A stretch of DNA of 25,600 nt from an uncultured Mediterraneibacter sp. (GCF_934309415.1 NZ_CAKRDI010000037.1:1-25600); one strand, 5' to 3'. Positions 1-7,786 are shown, numbered from the stretch's first letter. Notes: generated by a model not told the origin, from the sequence alone. Program-made: numbers and translations.

Positions 1-15
1 GCCTATATGGGCTAA

Positions 16-45
16 TGTTATCAGTTTGTTATCGCTGTTGATAAC
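16..45. other. Probable integrase arm-type sites, left part of element
   Basis: The motif TGTTATCAGTTTGTTATC at 16-33 is two GTTATC units spaced 11 bp apart, followed by an inverted GATAAC at 40-45. An almost identical motif (17 of 18 bases) lies at 8504-8521, about 60 bp from the guaA junction. Tyrosine recombinases of integrative elements bind short direct repeats near both att sites, so the pair is read as arm sites. The core att copy itself is not visible here, so the left junction should lie just outside the window. Confidence 0.45.
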
Positions 46-114
46 GCTCGCTCCGTAACTGTGGATAATAGCAATATATTCCGATTCAAATTATAAGCGG
101 TTTTGCTTAGGAAA

Positions 115-984
115 TCAACCATTTGTTTCTGTATCTTCAATAAGATTTTTCTTTAATGCCTCAATCGTATCTTGGTTCTTTCTCAAAAGCTCTAATTGCC
201 TGTACGCTTTTTCTCTTAATATTTTCAGCCTTTCAATTTTAGGCACTTCCTGTCTTATCAGGTCTGCGTTTGTATCTTCCAGATTGATAAGCACAACCAA
301 TTCTTCCACAGAAGCAAAATCTCTGATATTAGGAGTTTTACCTTTTATTCCTTTTTCACTTCTCCATTGTGCTGCCGTTTTTCCAAACAAAGCCATATTT
401 AAAATATCTGCTTCTGAAGCATATGTATATGCCATTTCCTGCGGAGATAATGTGGGCGTTATCAAAAATTCTTTTACTGCATCTGTGTGGATACGATAGT
501 TTATTTTTGAAAGTTCTCTCTTTACATCCCATCCAATCGCTAACCGATCTGCTTCATCTTTCTTTAATCGCTGATAATCTTTGATGATATAAAGCTTAAA
601 TTCCGGTGAAATCCATGAAGCAAACTCGAAAGCTATATCTGTATGGGCATAAGTGCCGCCATACCGTCCCGATTTTGATACGATACCGATTGCATCTGTT
701 GCTTTTATCCATTGCTGCGGTGTCAGCGTAAAAGCATTATCACCAGATTCTGCTTTAAACCTATCGAATTCGATAGGTTTAAAATTGGGATTGTGAATTT
801 GTTCCCACAAGCCCAAAAATGAAATCGTAGAATGATTACGCATCCAGTTTGCTACCACGATAAAAGCATTGTCTGGATTTTTATATTTTGCAATATCAGT
901 GAGCGAAATATAAGCATCTTCATTAACAACATCGCCCATCACTCTGATTTCTGTTCCATTGGCATCTATTTTCATGTTTTTCAA
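115..984 (-). CDS. KilA-N domain protein (element cargo)
   Basis: A 289-aa protein with an N-terminal KilA-N-type DNA-binding region (roughly residues 10-145). Its landmarks are 'YISLTDIAKY' near residue 25, 'NHSTISFLGLWE' near 50 and 'FEFASWISPEFKLYIIKDY' near 120, the usual KilA-N signature; a helical, charged C-terminal half follows. KilA-N proteins are common in phages and mobile elements and are thought to bind DNA, but no precise role is known. The start shown is a TTG that lies 11 nt after AGAAAGGGG; an ATG at 975 is the alternative. It is the most distal gene of the element seen here, 114 bp from the presumed arm sites, which fits accessory cargo. Confidence 0.8.
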   Translation of the reverse strand: MKNMKIDANGTEIRVMGDVVNEDAYISLTDIAKYKNPDNAFIVVANWMRNHSTISFLGLWEQIHNPNFKPIEFDRFKAESGDNAFTLTPQQWIKATDAIGIVSKSGRYGGTYAHTDIAFEFASWISPEFKLYIIKDYQRLKKDEADRLAIGWDVKRELSKINYRIHTDAVKEFLITPTLSPQEMAYTYASEADILNMALFGKTAAQWRSEKGIKGKTPNIRDFASVEELVVLINLEDTNADLIRQEVPKIERLKILREKAYRQLELLRKNQDTIEALKKNLIEDTETNG

Positions 985-1098
985 TCTTAGGTTTTCCCCT
1001 TTCTACATTGCGGACACTCTTTTTCAAAATAAATTTCTAATTTTTCTTTTCAATTTCTCGCCATATGTAATTATCACATCAATTTTCGCAACTGAAAT

Positions 1099-1413
1099 TT
1101 AACGTTCTCTTTTATGCCTATCAATAAGCAGCAAAACAAACATAATAAGCCATATCCCCCATGCGATCCAACTGCCTATTCCTTGATATTGGATATCTAT
1201 GATTATTCCAATAATAAAAGGAACTGACATAAACATCATTCTTTTTCCATATGCCTTACACATAGCATTCTCATCGTATTTCTTTCGTTCATCCGCTGAT
1301 TTCATATTATAACCCGACAAGAATTTAGCAGCTTTTCCTTCTGATTTATAGAACCACATTCCAAACAAAAACATAATCACTGCCATCATAAAGTCAAAAA
1401 CAATATAGAACAT
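1099..1413 (-). CDS. DUF3784-like small membrane protein
   Basis: About 104 aa when started at the ATG at 1413, which has AAAGGAG 12 nt upstream; a TTG at 1422 is the other option but lies only 3 nt from that SD. A hydrophobic helix at the N-terminus (FMMAVIMFLFGMWF) is followed by a cytoplasmic-looking loop with 'LSGYNMKSADERKKYD', the hallmark I associate with DUF3784, and then two more hydrophobic helices and a basic tail (RHKRER). Function unknown. It follows the 131-aa gene by about 50 bp and is probably co-transcribed with it as cargo. Family name given from memory of the motif. Confidence 0.75.
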   Translation of the reverse strand: MFYIVFDFMMAVIMFLFGMWFYKSEGKAAKFLSGYNMKSADERKKYDENAMCKAYGKRMMFMSVPFIIGIIIDIQYQGIGSWIAWGIWLIMFVLLLIDRHKRER

Positions 1414-1467
1414 ATAATACAATTTCTCCTTTCAGCCAATCAATCTTATCTCTTTGAATTTTCTACA

Positions 1468-1863
1468 TTACTCTTCATCTTTGATCAAACAGAGCAAATC
1501 AGTATATCCTGACTGCATAAGTAATTGCTTGAAACCAGAAAGCACTTCTTCTTTTGTATAATTGTTATTTTTCAAAAACTCACTATCCTTCTCACTAAGG
1601 TATTGGTAGAAAAGAGCTGCTGCCATTACCTCATTTCTGTCTGTATAATCAATGCTATCTAAAAGTATATTCTCTGCTTCGTTAATTTCCCCAGAATCAA
1701 TCATATCAAGAAAATCTTTCAAATTTTTCCCTGATACTTCATATTTATTTTCTTTTTCAAGTTCAACAGAAACATACTTTTTCCCAAACATTAAAGAAAA
1801 TAATACTCTTACCATTTCTTTTATCATTCGCATAATATAGTCTTTTTCGTCTGTGAAATACAT
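1468..1863 (-). CDS. DUF6483-like protein (cargo)
   Basis: A 131-aa soluble, helix-rich acidic protein. The N-terminus 'DYIMRMIKEMVRVLFSLMFGKK' and the middle 'GEINEAENILLDSIDYTDRNE' match the pattern I remember for DUF6483, a family of unknown function common in Lachnospiraceae and Ruminococcaceae. The ATG at 1863 is preceded by GGAGGTGAAAA, a strong ribosome binding site, and by a good promoter at 1904-1931, so this gene starts its own transcription unit inside the element, followed by the DUF3784-like gene. No catalytic motif is visible. Being chromosomal-type cargo, it may have been picked up from a host genome. Confidence 0.75.
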   Translation of the reverse strand: MYFTDEKDYIMRMIKEMVRVLFSLMFGKKYVSVELEKENKYEVSGKNLKDFLDMIDSGEINEAENILLDSIDYTDRNEVMAAALFYQYLSEKDSEFLKNNNYTKEEVLSGFKQLLMQSGYTDLLCLIKDEE

Positions 1864-1903
1864 TTTTCACCTCCATAACTTTCAACTTATCCTGTTGTTC
1901 TTA

Positions 1904-1931
1904 ATTATACATCAAACAGTATTATTGTAAA
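1904..1931 (-). promoter_or_regulatory. Promoter of the cargo genes
   Basis: On the minus strand TTTACA (1926-1931) and TATAAT (1904-1909) are separated by 16 bp, with TG just before the -10. It lies 41 bp upstream of the DUF6483-like start codon. Confidence 0.7.
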
Positions 1932-1936
1932 GTAGA

Positions 1937-1961
1937 GAGCAAGCCATTTCCTGACTTGCTC
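1937..1961 (-). terminator. Probable terminator after tnpV
   Basis: GAGCAAG and CTTGCTC form a 7-bp stem with an 11-nt loop, extended by G:C on the tnpV side, followed on the minus strand by TCTACTTTACA. The T-tract is weak, but the hairpin sits 15 bp after the TnpV stop codon and just before the next promoter. Confidence 0.5.
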
Positions 1962-1975
1962 CCCATCATGTTATT

Positions 1976-2350
1976 TTACTGGTAAATTATCTCTTTATCC
2001 ACAAGCTCCCTCGCACATGCCTGTATATTATTCATCCTGCCTACCCACTCCCAGGTATTATCTGCCTTTAACTGCTCCGTGATTCCCTGTGCCTGTTTCA
2101 TCTGCTCCACAATCCTCTCAAATCGTTCCTGTGCCTGTTCCTCTATATCTGCCAGATAACGGTTCAGTCTGCCGCTCATCAGCAGATCCAGATATAACAT
2201 TCTGCGGTATTCTTTCAAATATTGCAAATGTCTTTGTCCCCATACTCCAACAAAGCTCGGTTCTTTTTCCTCCGGCAAGGTAAGGTTGGGGATAAAGTAA
2301 TCCCCACATCTTACATAAGTGCCGCCCATTTCTTCAAAAATTGTTTTCTT
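1976..2350 (-). CDS. tnpV: TnpV family transposon-encoded protein
   Basis: A 124-aa protein beginning MKKTIFEEMGGTY, with 'CGDYFIPNLTLPEE' near residue 20 and 'GVWGQRHLQYLKEYRR' near 40, the typical TnpV signature; the rest is coiled, charged helix. TnpV proteins accompany conjugative and mobilizable elements of Clostridia; their role is unknown. The reading frame stays open upstream into the relaxase gene, but the start at 2350 is chosen because AAAGGTGG lies 8 nt upstream and it begins with the family's conserved residues. Another ATG at 2374 overlaps the relaxase stop as ATGA, so translation is probably coupled to the relaxase gene. Confidence 0.8.
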   Translation of the reverse strand, partial: KKTIFEEMGGTYVRCGDYFIPNLTLPEEKEPSFVGVWGQRHLQYLKEYRRMLYLDLLMSGRLNRYLADIEEQAQERFERIVEQMKQAQGITEQLKADNTWEWVGRMNNIQACARELVDKEIIYQ

Positions 2351-2370
2351 CATTTTCTGTTCCACCTTTC

Positions 2371-3801
2371 TCATCGTTCTCTGTCCATAGATTTCTTCTT
2401 TGCTAACTGCTTTGGCTGCTGTCTGCTTTCCTGTTGATATCGGTGCAATTTTTCCCGTATGCTTGCCTTTTTCGGCGGTTCTGATGACTGCTCTTTCTTC
2501 GGTTCTGTCGAATTTTCCCATGCTTGCAACTCCTCATTGTATTCCCTGACCAGTTTCTCTGATTTCTGATACGTCTTTGCGAAAGACTGCACATCTGGAT
2601 ATCCTGCTTGTTTTACCGTCTGTTCCATATCCTTGTGAATGTGTTTTTCCTGTTTCTCTGCCTGTTCAATTTTGCCCTCTAAGGATTTCCGTACTTTCCC
2701 TTTGAAAAATCCTGTTGTCTCGGAAAGCTGTTTCTTCAATAAGGAAATCTCCTGCTGCGTGGACTTTATTGACTGTGACTGCTTCTGAAGTTTCTCCATC
2801 AGTTTCCGCATATCTTTCCATTCCTGTAAATCAATCTTTGGTACTGGCTTCGGCGGCAGCTTAAACTTGAAAATCATTTCCTGTAAGAAGTCTTTTGCTC
2901 CTCGGATAATCTGCTGAAACATATCCGGCAGCCAACCATGTGTCCTTATAGATTGTAGTGTTTTGTCTGTGATTTTCTCTCGCTTGACGGTTAAAATATC
3001 TTCTTCGGGAACGCCCTCGACTAATGCCACATCAACCGTCCGATTCCATTCCTGCCTTGCCACATTATCTGCCCGTATTTCTGCTTCTTTCGGATTGTTC
3101 TTCCCGATTTTCTTCGTTGCCAGATACACACCGCCCTGCTGAAATACAGACAGCTTTTCGGATTCTTCTTTCACATGGCTGTTAATGATTTCCGTAAACA
3201 TCTCTTTGACTTCTCTGGTAAAAGCATCGCTCTTAAACCATTCATCTTTTTTTGTAAAAATGTGGCTCTCATAAACTTCCCCTTTGGGAATAATACTGCA
3301 TCCTGCCCGAAGCTTTCCCTGCTCATCTAAAATCTCTTTCTTCGTGCGTCTGTGCTTGCCTTGTTCATCATAAAACATATTTCTGGTAGCAATTTTCACT
3401 TCTGGGTGTTCCAGCATTTTCCGTTCACTGAATACAAGGTGAATATGGTAATTAGTCATTTTTTTGTTATGGTGAAGTGCCGCACTGCATTCCGCACCGT
3501 ACCTTTTATGAAAACTTTCCGTGAAAAGCCTTACCACATCATCTGCCTTGTACTCAACAAAACTTTCAGGAAGTGCAATGATAAACTCTCGTCCTTCAAT
3601 ACATTTCCCTGCTGTTCCGCTTGCCTTAAAATCCAACTGATTCTCTCTCGCAAGATTTTTCCAGAACTCTGGTGTTGCTCCCTCCGTCTGATAGGTCGCA
3701 TAGAGATGTTCCTGTCTTTTGGGATTGGAAATATAATCAATTCTTCCTGCCACATCAGACAGCTTGTTTTGTCTGATAAATGAATGTCTGCCTATAAGCA
3801 T
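2371..3801 (-). CDS. MobA/MobL-type relaxase
   Basis: A 476-aa relaxase that should nick the element's oriT and lead the strand into a recipient through another element's conjugation machinery. The N-terminal nuclease domain shows an early tyrosine (GRIDYIS, Y23), a candidate nucleophile, and the histidine cluster HHNKKMTNYHIHLVFSE (H111, H119, H121) typical of metal-binding motif III. The C-terminal 180 residues are lysine/glutamine-rich coiled coil. No type IV secretion genes are seen, which fits a mobilizable rather than self-transmissible element. The SD (AAAGGAG) ends only one base before the ATG, so initiation here is unusual or the exact start differs by a few codons. The oriT-like region lies directly upstream. 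Confidence 0.85.
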   Translation of the reverse strand: MLIGRHSFIRQNKLSDVAGRIDYISNPKRQEHLYATYQTEGATPEFWKNLARENQLDFKASGTAGKCIEGREFIIALPESFVEYKADDVVRLFTESFHKRYGAECSAALHHNKKMTNYHIHLVFSERKMLEHPEVKIATRNMFYDEQGKHRRTKKEILDEQGKLRAGCSIIPKGEVYESHIFTKKDEWFKSDAFTREVKEMFTEIINSHVKEESEKLSVFQQGGVYLATKKIGKNNPKEAEIRADNVARQEWNRTVDVALVEGVPEEDILTVKREKITDKTLQSIRTHGWLPDMFQQIIRGAKDFLQEMIFKFKLPPKPVPKIDLQEWKDMRKLMEKLQKQSQSIKSTQQEISLLKKQLSETTGFFKGKVRKSLEGKIEQAEKQEKHIHKDMEQTVKQAGYPDVQSFAKTYQKSEKLVREYNEELQAWENSTEPKKEQSSEPPKKASIREKLHRYQQESRQQPKQLAKKKSMDRER

Positions 3802-3838
3802 TCTCCTTTCCGGCTCTCGCCTGTTTTTACTGTGAGTA

Positions 3839-3945
3839 GGTGCATAGGCACCTGTTTACGAACTATCCGCCTGTCGGCGGAACAGCTCCCGGCAGGGCGA
3901 AATACACAGAGCATAAACGATGTTTGTGCGATGGGTGTATTTCGC
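3839..3945. other. Candidate oriT region
   Basis: The 299-bp gap upstream of the relaxase is rich in inverted repeats: GGTGC/GCACC (3839-3852), CCGCC/GGCGG (3867-3880) and a large hairpin whose arms GCGAAATACAC (3897-3907) and GTGTATTTCGC (3935-3945) match perfectly over 11 bp. Inside the loop GCATAAAC/GTTTGTGC forms a second stem. Long imperfect hairpins next to the relaxase gene are typical of transfer origins. The nick site cannot be placed by eye. I see no gene in this gap. Confidence 0.55.
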
Positions 3946-4100
3946 TCTCAAACGCCGAGGGCTTTGTGAGATACTTCCTGTCTTTGCCATAGCTTGGCTT
4001 TAGCTTTTCAATTTTGGCGTATCCGCCTTTTTTATTTGCCCGTATCCGGGCTTATTTTTTATCCCTGACAGCACACCGACTCTTTATTTTTCTGTCTGAT

Positions 4101-4328
4101 TTATTCTGGTATCCTTGCCCGTACATACTCCAGATCGCCACAATACGGCGTTCCCACCAGATACCATTCCATTGCAGGATTCATCTCCATCCTTGTCCGT
4201 ACCCACTGGTCGTCCACAAGAACTTCCATACACTCTCCGCAGTGAAATCCCGTATCAACCCACAAGTCCATTGACAGCAATCCATATCTGCCATTTTCAC
4301 AGTTATAACCTAATCTTCCTTCTCTCAT
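4101..4328 (-). CDS. DUF5348-like small protein
   Basis: A 75-aa protein starting MREGRLGYNCENGRYGLL with 'DLWVDTGFHCGECMEV' and 'TRMEMNPAMEWYLVGT', the pattern I associate with DUF5348. These short beta-rich proteins occur beside relaxase genes of clostridial elements; function unknown. AAAGGAG lies 9 nt before the start. It is placed between the small helical protein and the oriT region, which makes a role in transfer or DNA processing possible but unproven. Confidence 0.75.
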   Translation of the reverse strand: MREGRLGYNCENGRYGLLSMDLWVDTGFHCGECMEVLVDDQWVRTRMEMNPAMEWYLVGTPYCGDLEYVRARIPE

Positions 4329-4411
4329 TGCATGATTCTCCTTTCCAGATTTCTCCTTGTCTGCTATCCACAGGGGCGTGCCACGCTCCTGTTCTTATCA
4401 TCGAGGAAGAA

Positions 4412-4645
4412 TTACCATCGGAAATTCTCCGGCACTCCTCGTCTGTCCAGATACTCTTTTCTCGCCCGTTCCCGTTCTTCCTCTGTCGGGGCAGTTTTGA
4501 ATTTTCCATACAGGTCACGCATGACCATCCTGTCTAATTTCTTCTCCAGCTCCTGCTTGATTTCTCTCTCGCAGCTCTCATCTTCAACTAAGTGAAAGCG
4601 GAGCAACTGCATAAATAATTCCTGTGATATTTGCACATTTCCCAT
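4412..4645 (-). CDS. Small helical element protein, unknown
   Basis: About 77 aa starting MGNVQISQELF, chosen because AAAGGA lies 8 nt upstream; the open frame runs further upstream but only through the GTGACRGT repeat array. It is charged and helical ('CEREIKQELEKKLDRMVMRDLYGKFK', then 'EERERARKEYLDRRG'). Proteins of this type recur in mobilizable elements of gut Clostridia, but I know no function for them. It is immediately downstream of the repeats that follow the helicase gene, so a part in replication or plasmid-like maintenance is possible. That is inference from position only. Confidence 0.65.
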   Translation of the reverse strand: MGNVQISQELFMQLLRFHLVEDESCEREIKQELEKKLDRMVMRDLYGKFKTAPTEEERERARKEYLDRRGVPENFRW

Positions 4646-4660
4646 CTTATCCATCCTTTC

Positions 4661-4755
4661 CGTGACAGTACGTGACGGTATGTGACAGTCGTGACGGTTA
4701 TTTTGATACCGCCCCGCTGTCAAAAATACCGTCACAACCGTCACGTACTGTCACG
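4661..4755. repeat. Inverted array of GTGACRGT repeats (origin candidate)
   Basis: Seven copies of GTGAC(A/G)GT occur in 95 bp: four on the plus strand (4662, 4672, 4682, 4691) and three on the minus strand (4728-4735, 4737-4744, 4747-4754). The outer 19 bp, CGTGACAGTACGTGACGGT (4661-4679), is repeated exactly inverted at 4737-4755. The middle holds ATTTTGATACC / CAAAAATACC. The helicase gene ends inside the array at 4751. Iteron-like repeats next to a RepA-type helicase suggest a replication origin of the excised circle. Confidence 0.6.
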
Positions 4756-5893
4756 CATTCTCTGTATTGTCTTTCCAGAGCCTTAGTTTCCGTCCCTCAT
4801 GGACACGCTCACTCCGAAAGAGAATCCCATGCTCTGCATACAACCGTCCTGCAAGAACATTCAGCTTTCTTGTAATAACATGAGGTTGAATGTCCACATT
4901 TATCAGTGCAACAAGTGCCGTTGGAGACCCCTCCCAATAAGGATTGTCTTTCATAACAAGCTCCGCAATCTCATCCAGTAACGGCTCTGGCGGTTCTTTC
5001 CATAACTCTGTTTCCGTCTTTTGCAAATCCCACAACAGGGTTTCTGTATTGCGGATAAGATATAACTTCTGGTCTTGCTGATCTCTTCCCGATACTTCCA
5101 GTGTTGCAGCATTACCTGTCCGTTTTTCTTTCTGAAGAAGAAACGCCCCATCTGCCGCCCCAAGCAGTCCGCTTGTTCCGGAAATCATATCAAACTTATC
5201 ATCCGCATTCTGCTTTCTTGTATGGTGTACGAGCAGTAAACAAAGTCCGTGAGCATCCGCAAAACTTTTCAGTCTTGCCATAATCTGATAATCGTTTGCA
5301 TAACTGTAATTATCGCCACCAACCTCACGCACTTTCTGAAGCGTATCAATGATAATCAGTTTCGTGTCCTTATGCTCTGCCACAAATCTTGCAAGCTGTT
5401 CATCCAGTCCATTTCCAAGCTGACTGGCAGAAACAGAGAAGTAAAGATTATCGGTGCTTTCTGTCCCAAACATCCGGTACAGACGTTCCTGCAAGCGGCG
5501 GTAATCATCCTCAAGAGCAAGATACAGCACCGTTCCTTTTCGGGTGGTATAATTCCAAAGCGGTGTGCCTGTGCTGACATGGTAGGCAAGCTGTGCCATC
5601 AAAAAGCTCTTTCCCAGTTTGGGCGAACCTGCAAAGATATAAGTGCCGGGGTAGAGCAGACTGTCAATCAACGGCTGCTTACTCCGATACTGTGTGTCAA
5701 ACAGTTCATTCATGGAAATTGTCTGGAGATAGGATGGGTCTGATCGCAACTGCATTTCTCTCTGCAATTCCTCAAAACTCTTGATATTTCCACTATTCTC
5801 GAATATACTACTTGTAGGTTTTTTTGAAATCGGCTGCTCCGTATCTGCGCCAACAGATACATCCGGGGCAGTCTTTTCTTTTTTATTTTCCAT
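4751..5893 (-). CDS. RepA/AAA_25-type helicase-like ATPase
   Basis: A 380-aa RecA-fold ATPase like the hexameric RepA helicase of mobilizable plasmids. Walker A is AGSPKLGKSF (residues 88-97), an acidic 'LALEDD' follows at 125-130, Walker B is LIIIDTLQ with D183, and 'LLVHHTRK' at 220-227 is the usual sensor segment. The C-terminal 80 residues form a separate small domain. The first 55 residues are low-complexity. It should unwind DNA during replication of the circular form or during transfer. It overlaps the mobC-like gene by 11 bp and has a good SD (AAAGGAG), so the two are translated together. Its stop codon lies in the GTGACRGT array, its likely target. Confidence 0.8.
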   Translation of the reverse strand: MENKKEKTAPDVSVGADTEQPISKKPTSSIFENSGNIKSFEELQREMQLRSDPSYLQTISMNELFDTQYRSKQPLIDSLLYPGTYIFAGSPKLGKSFLMAQLAYHVSTGTPLWNYTTRKGTVLYLALEDDYRRLQERLYRMFGTESTDNLYFSVSASQLGNGLDEQLARFVAEHKDTKLIIIDTLQKVREVGGDNYSYANDYQIMARLKSFADAHGLCLLLVHHTRKQNADDKFDMISGTSGLLGAADGAFLLQKEKRTGNAATLEVSGRDQQDQKLYLIRNTETLLWDLQKTETELWKEPPEPLLDEIAELVMKDNPYWEGSPTALVALINVDIQPHVITRKLNVLAGRLYAEHGILFRSERVHEGRKLRLWKDNTENA

Positions 5894-6218
5894 CCTCGTC
5901 CTCTCCTTTCAGACCGCCCAGAATAACAGCGATCAGTTCAATGACATTCAGCAGTTCTTCATCCACACCGTTTCCTGCTTCAATCCGCTTTAATTCTGTG
6001 AGGACAGTGGCAAGTTCCGTTTTAAGTGCCTTGAATATTCTTGGATTGCCCTGTACCACTACATCCTGATTCAGACAGCGGCGGTAGCAGTATTCCTGCT
6101 TTGGCAATCCCGATAAGGCAACTGCCTTGTTAATGAGTTCATTTTCTTCGGGCGATACCCGAAACCCTACTGTGATGTTTCTCCAACGGTTTTTGTTATC
6201 TCTGTTCTTAGCTGACAT
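5883..6218 (-). CDS. MobC-like relaxosome accessory protein
   Basis: About 111 aa; the ATG at 6218 is chosen because AAAGGAGAG lies about 9 nt upstream (a TTG two codons earlier is also open). The N-terminus 'NITVGFRVSPEENELINKAV' followed by 'SGLPKQEYCYRRCL' is the ribbon-helix-helix plus helix pattern of MobC-type plasmid mobilization proteins, which help the relaxase open the oriT. The C-terminal half is helical. It overlaps the 3' end of the integrase gene and the 5' end of the helicase gene, forming one translationally coupled block: xis-like, integrase, mobC-like, helicase. Confidence 0.75.
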   Translation of the reverse strand: MSAKNRDNKNRWRNITVGFRVSPEENELINKAVALSGLPKQEYCYRRCLNQDVVVQGNPRIFKALKTELATVLTELKRIEAGNGVDEELLNVIELIAVILGGLKGEDEDGK

Positions 6219-7299
6219 TTTCAATCTCTCCTTTCCCTAAATCGTCTAATCTATCTGCCATTTCCGTCTGCTTTGACGGGAACAGATGAGCGTACTGGTA
6301 AGTGATATCAATACTTTCATGTCCTACACGGTCTGCAATCGCCACCGCTGAAAATCCCATATCAATCAGCAGGCTGATGTGGCTGTGCCGTAAATCATGG
6401 ATACGGATACGCTTTACGCCTGCGGCTTTCGCACCTCTGTCCATCTCGTGATGAAGATAACTTTTTGTGACTGTAAAGATTCGGTCTTTCTTCTTCAATC
6501 CGTAAAGCATCTGCAAATATTCCTGCATTTCTTCACATAGGAACTTCGGCATTTTGATGATGCGGTTACTTTTCTTTGTTTTCGGTGTGGTAATCACATC
6601 TTCGCCGTGTAATCGCTGATAGGACTTGTTGATTCTGACCGTTTCTTTCTCAAAATCGAAGTCAGCGGCGGTCAGTGCTAGCAATTCTCCCTCACGGATA
6701 CCGCACCAGTAGAGCATTTCAAAAGCGTAAAAGGAAACAGGCTTGTCCATCATCTCAAATGAGAATTTCTTGTATTCTTCTTTCGTCCAGAACAGCATTT
6801 CCTTGTGTTCCTCACTTCCCATATTTCCTGCTTTGGCGGCAGGATTGGAACGCAGCTCATAATACCGCACCGCATGATTAAAGATAGCGGACAACTGATT
6901 GTGCAGCGTTTTCAGATAGGTCTGTGAGTATGGCTTTTTCTTTTCGTCCCGATAGGCAAGCATCTCATTCTGCCATGCGATAACCTCTTTTGTGGAAATC
7001 TCGCTGATTTTCAGCTTGCCGAAATAAGGTAAAATCTTCGTGCGGATGATATGCTCCTTCGTCAGCCATGTGTTCTCCTTCAGACGGCTTTTCATATCCC
7101 GGATATACAGTTCGGTAAAGGCTTCAAAACTCATATCCATATCAGAGGAGTTCTGCAACTGGAACATTCGCTCCCATTCCTGTGCTTCTTTCTTGGTAGC
7201 AAAGCCACGCTTACATTTCTGTTTACGCTCGCCTTTCCAGTTTACATATCTCGCCATCACATACCATGTTCCATTGCTCTCGTTCTTGAATACCGGCAT
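6208..7299 (-). CDS. int: Tyrosine integrase of the element
   Basis: A 363-aa site-specific tyrosine recombinase that integrates and excises the element. Residues 1-55 are an arm-binding AP2-like domain, 57-150 the SAM-like core-binding domain, and 170-345 the catalytic domain. The catalytic set is complete: R202 (CGIREGEL), K240, H301 and R304 (HDLRHSH), H327 (VGHESI) and nucleophile Y336 (TYQYAH). The size matches Tn916-type integrases. GGGAGG lies 7 nt before the ATG, and the start overlaps the end of the Xis-like gene. Given the junction at 8582, its target is presumably the 3' end of guaA. Confidence 0.93.
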   Translation of the reverse strand: MPVFKNESNGTWYVMARYVNWKGERKQKCKRGFATKKEAQEWERMFQLQNSSDMDMSFEAFTELYIRDMKSRLKENTWLTKEHIIRTKILPYFGKLKISEISTKEVIAWQNEMLAYRDEKKKPYSQTYLKTLHNQLSAIFNHAVRYYELRSNPAAKAGNMGSEEHKEMLFWTKEEYKKFSFEMMDKPVSFYAFEMLYWCGIREGELLALTAADFDFEKETVRINKSYQRLHGEDVITTPKTKKSNRIIKMPKFLCEEMQEYLQMLYGLKKKDRIFTVTKSYLHHEMDRGAKAAGVKRIRIHDLRHSHISLLIDMGFSAVAIADRVGHESIDITYQYAHLFPSKQTEMADRLDDLGKGEIENVS

Positions 7300-7487
7300 T
7301 ATTCATCCTCCTTCCCTGCTCCGTAGAGCCTTTCATAGAAATACTGGCGGTTTACTCGTCCTGAAATGGTAATAAAGCCTTTTGCTTTCAGTTCTTCATT
7401 CAACTGACGGATTAGCTTATAGGCATACGGCTTTGATACGCTTAATTCCTGTGCCACTTCTTCGGCACAAATAAATCTGTTTTTCAT
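7299..7487 (-). CDS. Xis-like small HTH protein
   Basis: 62 aa from the ATG at 7487, which has GAAAGGA 8 nt upstream; an in-frame ATG 21 bp earlier lacks a ribosome binding site. 'FICAEEVAQELSVSKPYAYKLIRQL' is a MerR/excisionase-like winged helix-turn-helix and fills most of the protein. Such small proteins directly before a tyrosine integrase usually bend DNA at the att site to drive excision, or regulate the integrase. It overlaps the integrase start, so both are made together. Confidence 0.75.
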   Translation of the reverse strand: MKNRFICAEEVAQELSVSKPYAYKLIRQLNEELKAKGFITISGRVNRQYFYERLYGAGKEDE

Positions 7488-7660
7488 ATAATCAGTCCTT
7501 TCTTTCATTTTTTATCGCCGCTCTATCCGAATGAAGTTCCAGCAGGTATTCCCTGTTCGGCACTGTGCTGTCCCGATATATCGTAATATGTCAGGCGCTC
7601 GCTTGCTGTCTGGCAAGGTCTTGGCGGTTTATACTGTTCGGACGGTCATTTTGTTTTTAT

Positions 7661-7786
7661 TAAACTTATTTGCTTAATTTCAAACTCATTATACTAAGCA
7701 TATTTGCTTGTGTCAAGTGGCTTTTTGGAAAATATTAAACTTTTTTGTTTTGTATTATCTTGACTTCTCCTAAACATATCTGCTAT
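7661..7786. promoter_or_regulatory. Four-copy operator array between divergent genes
   Basis: Four related 16-bp sites lie in the intergenic region: TAAACTTATTTGCTTA (7661-7676), TAAGCATATTTGCTTG (7695-7710), TAAACTTTTTTGTTTT (7736-7751) and TAAACATATCTGCTAT (7771-7786). Consensus TAARCWTATTTGCTTR; the second is close to a palindrome (AAGCA..TGCTT). Site 2 fills the spacer of the leftward promoter and site 4 overlaps the spacer and -10 of the rightward one. The divergent HTH protein is the obvious ligand and would repress both directions. The remaining 7488-7660 is an untranslated leader of the xis-int operon in which I see no gene. Confidence 0.7.
7688..7716 (-). promoter_or_regulatory. Promoter of the xis-int-mob operon
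   Basis: A perfect sigma-A consensus on the minus strand: TTGACA (7711-7716), 17 bp, TATAAT (7688-7693). It leaves a leader of about 190 nt before the Xis-like gene. The spacer is occupied by an operator copy. Confidence 0.85.

Noticed and set aside
4661..4755. CRISPR-like repeat array
   Set aside because: The units are only 8 bp, lie in both orientations and have no uniform spacers or leader; iteron or origin structure fits better.
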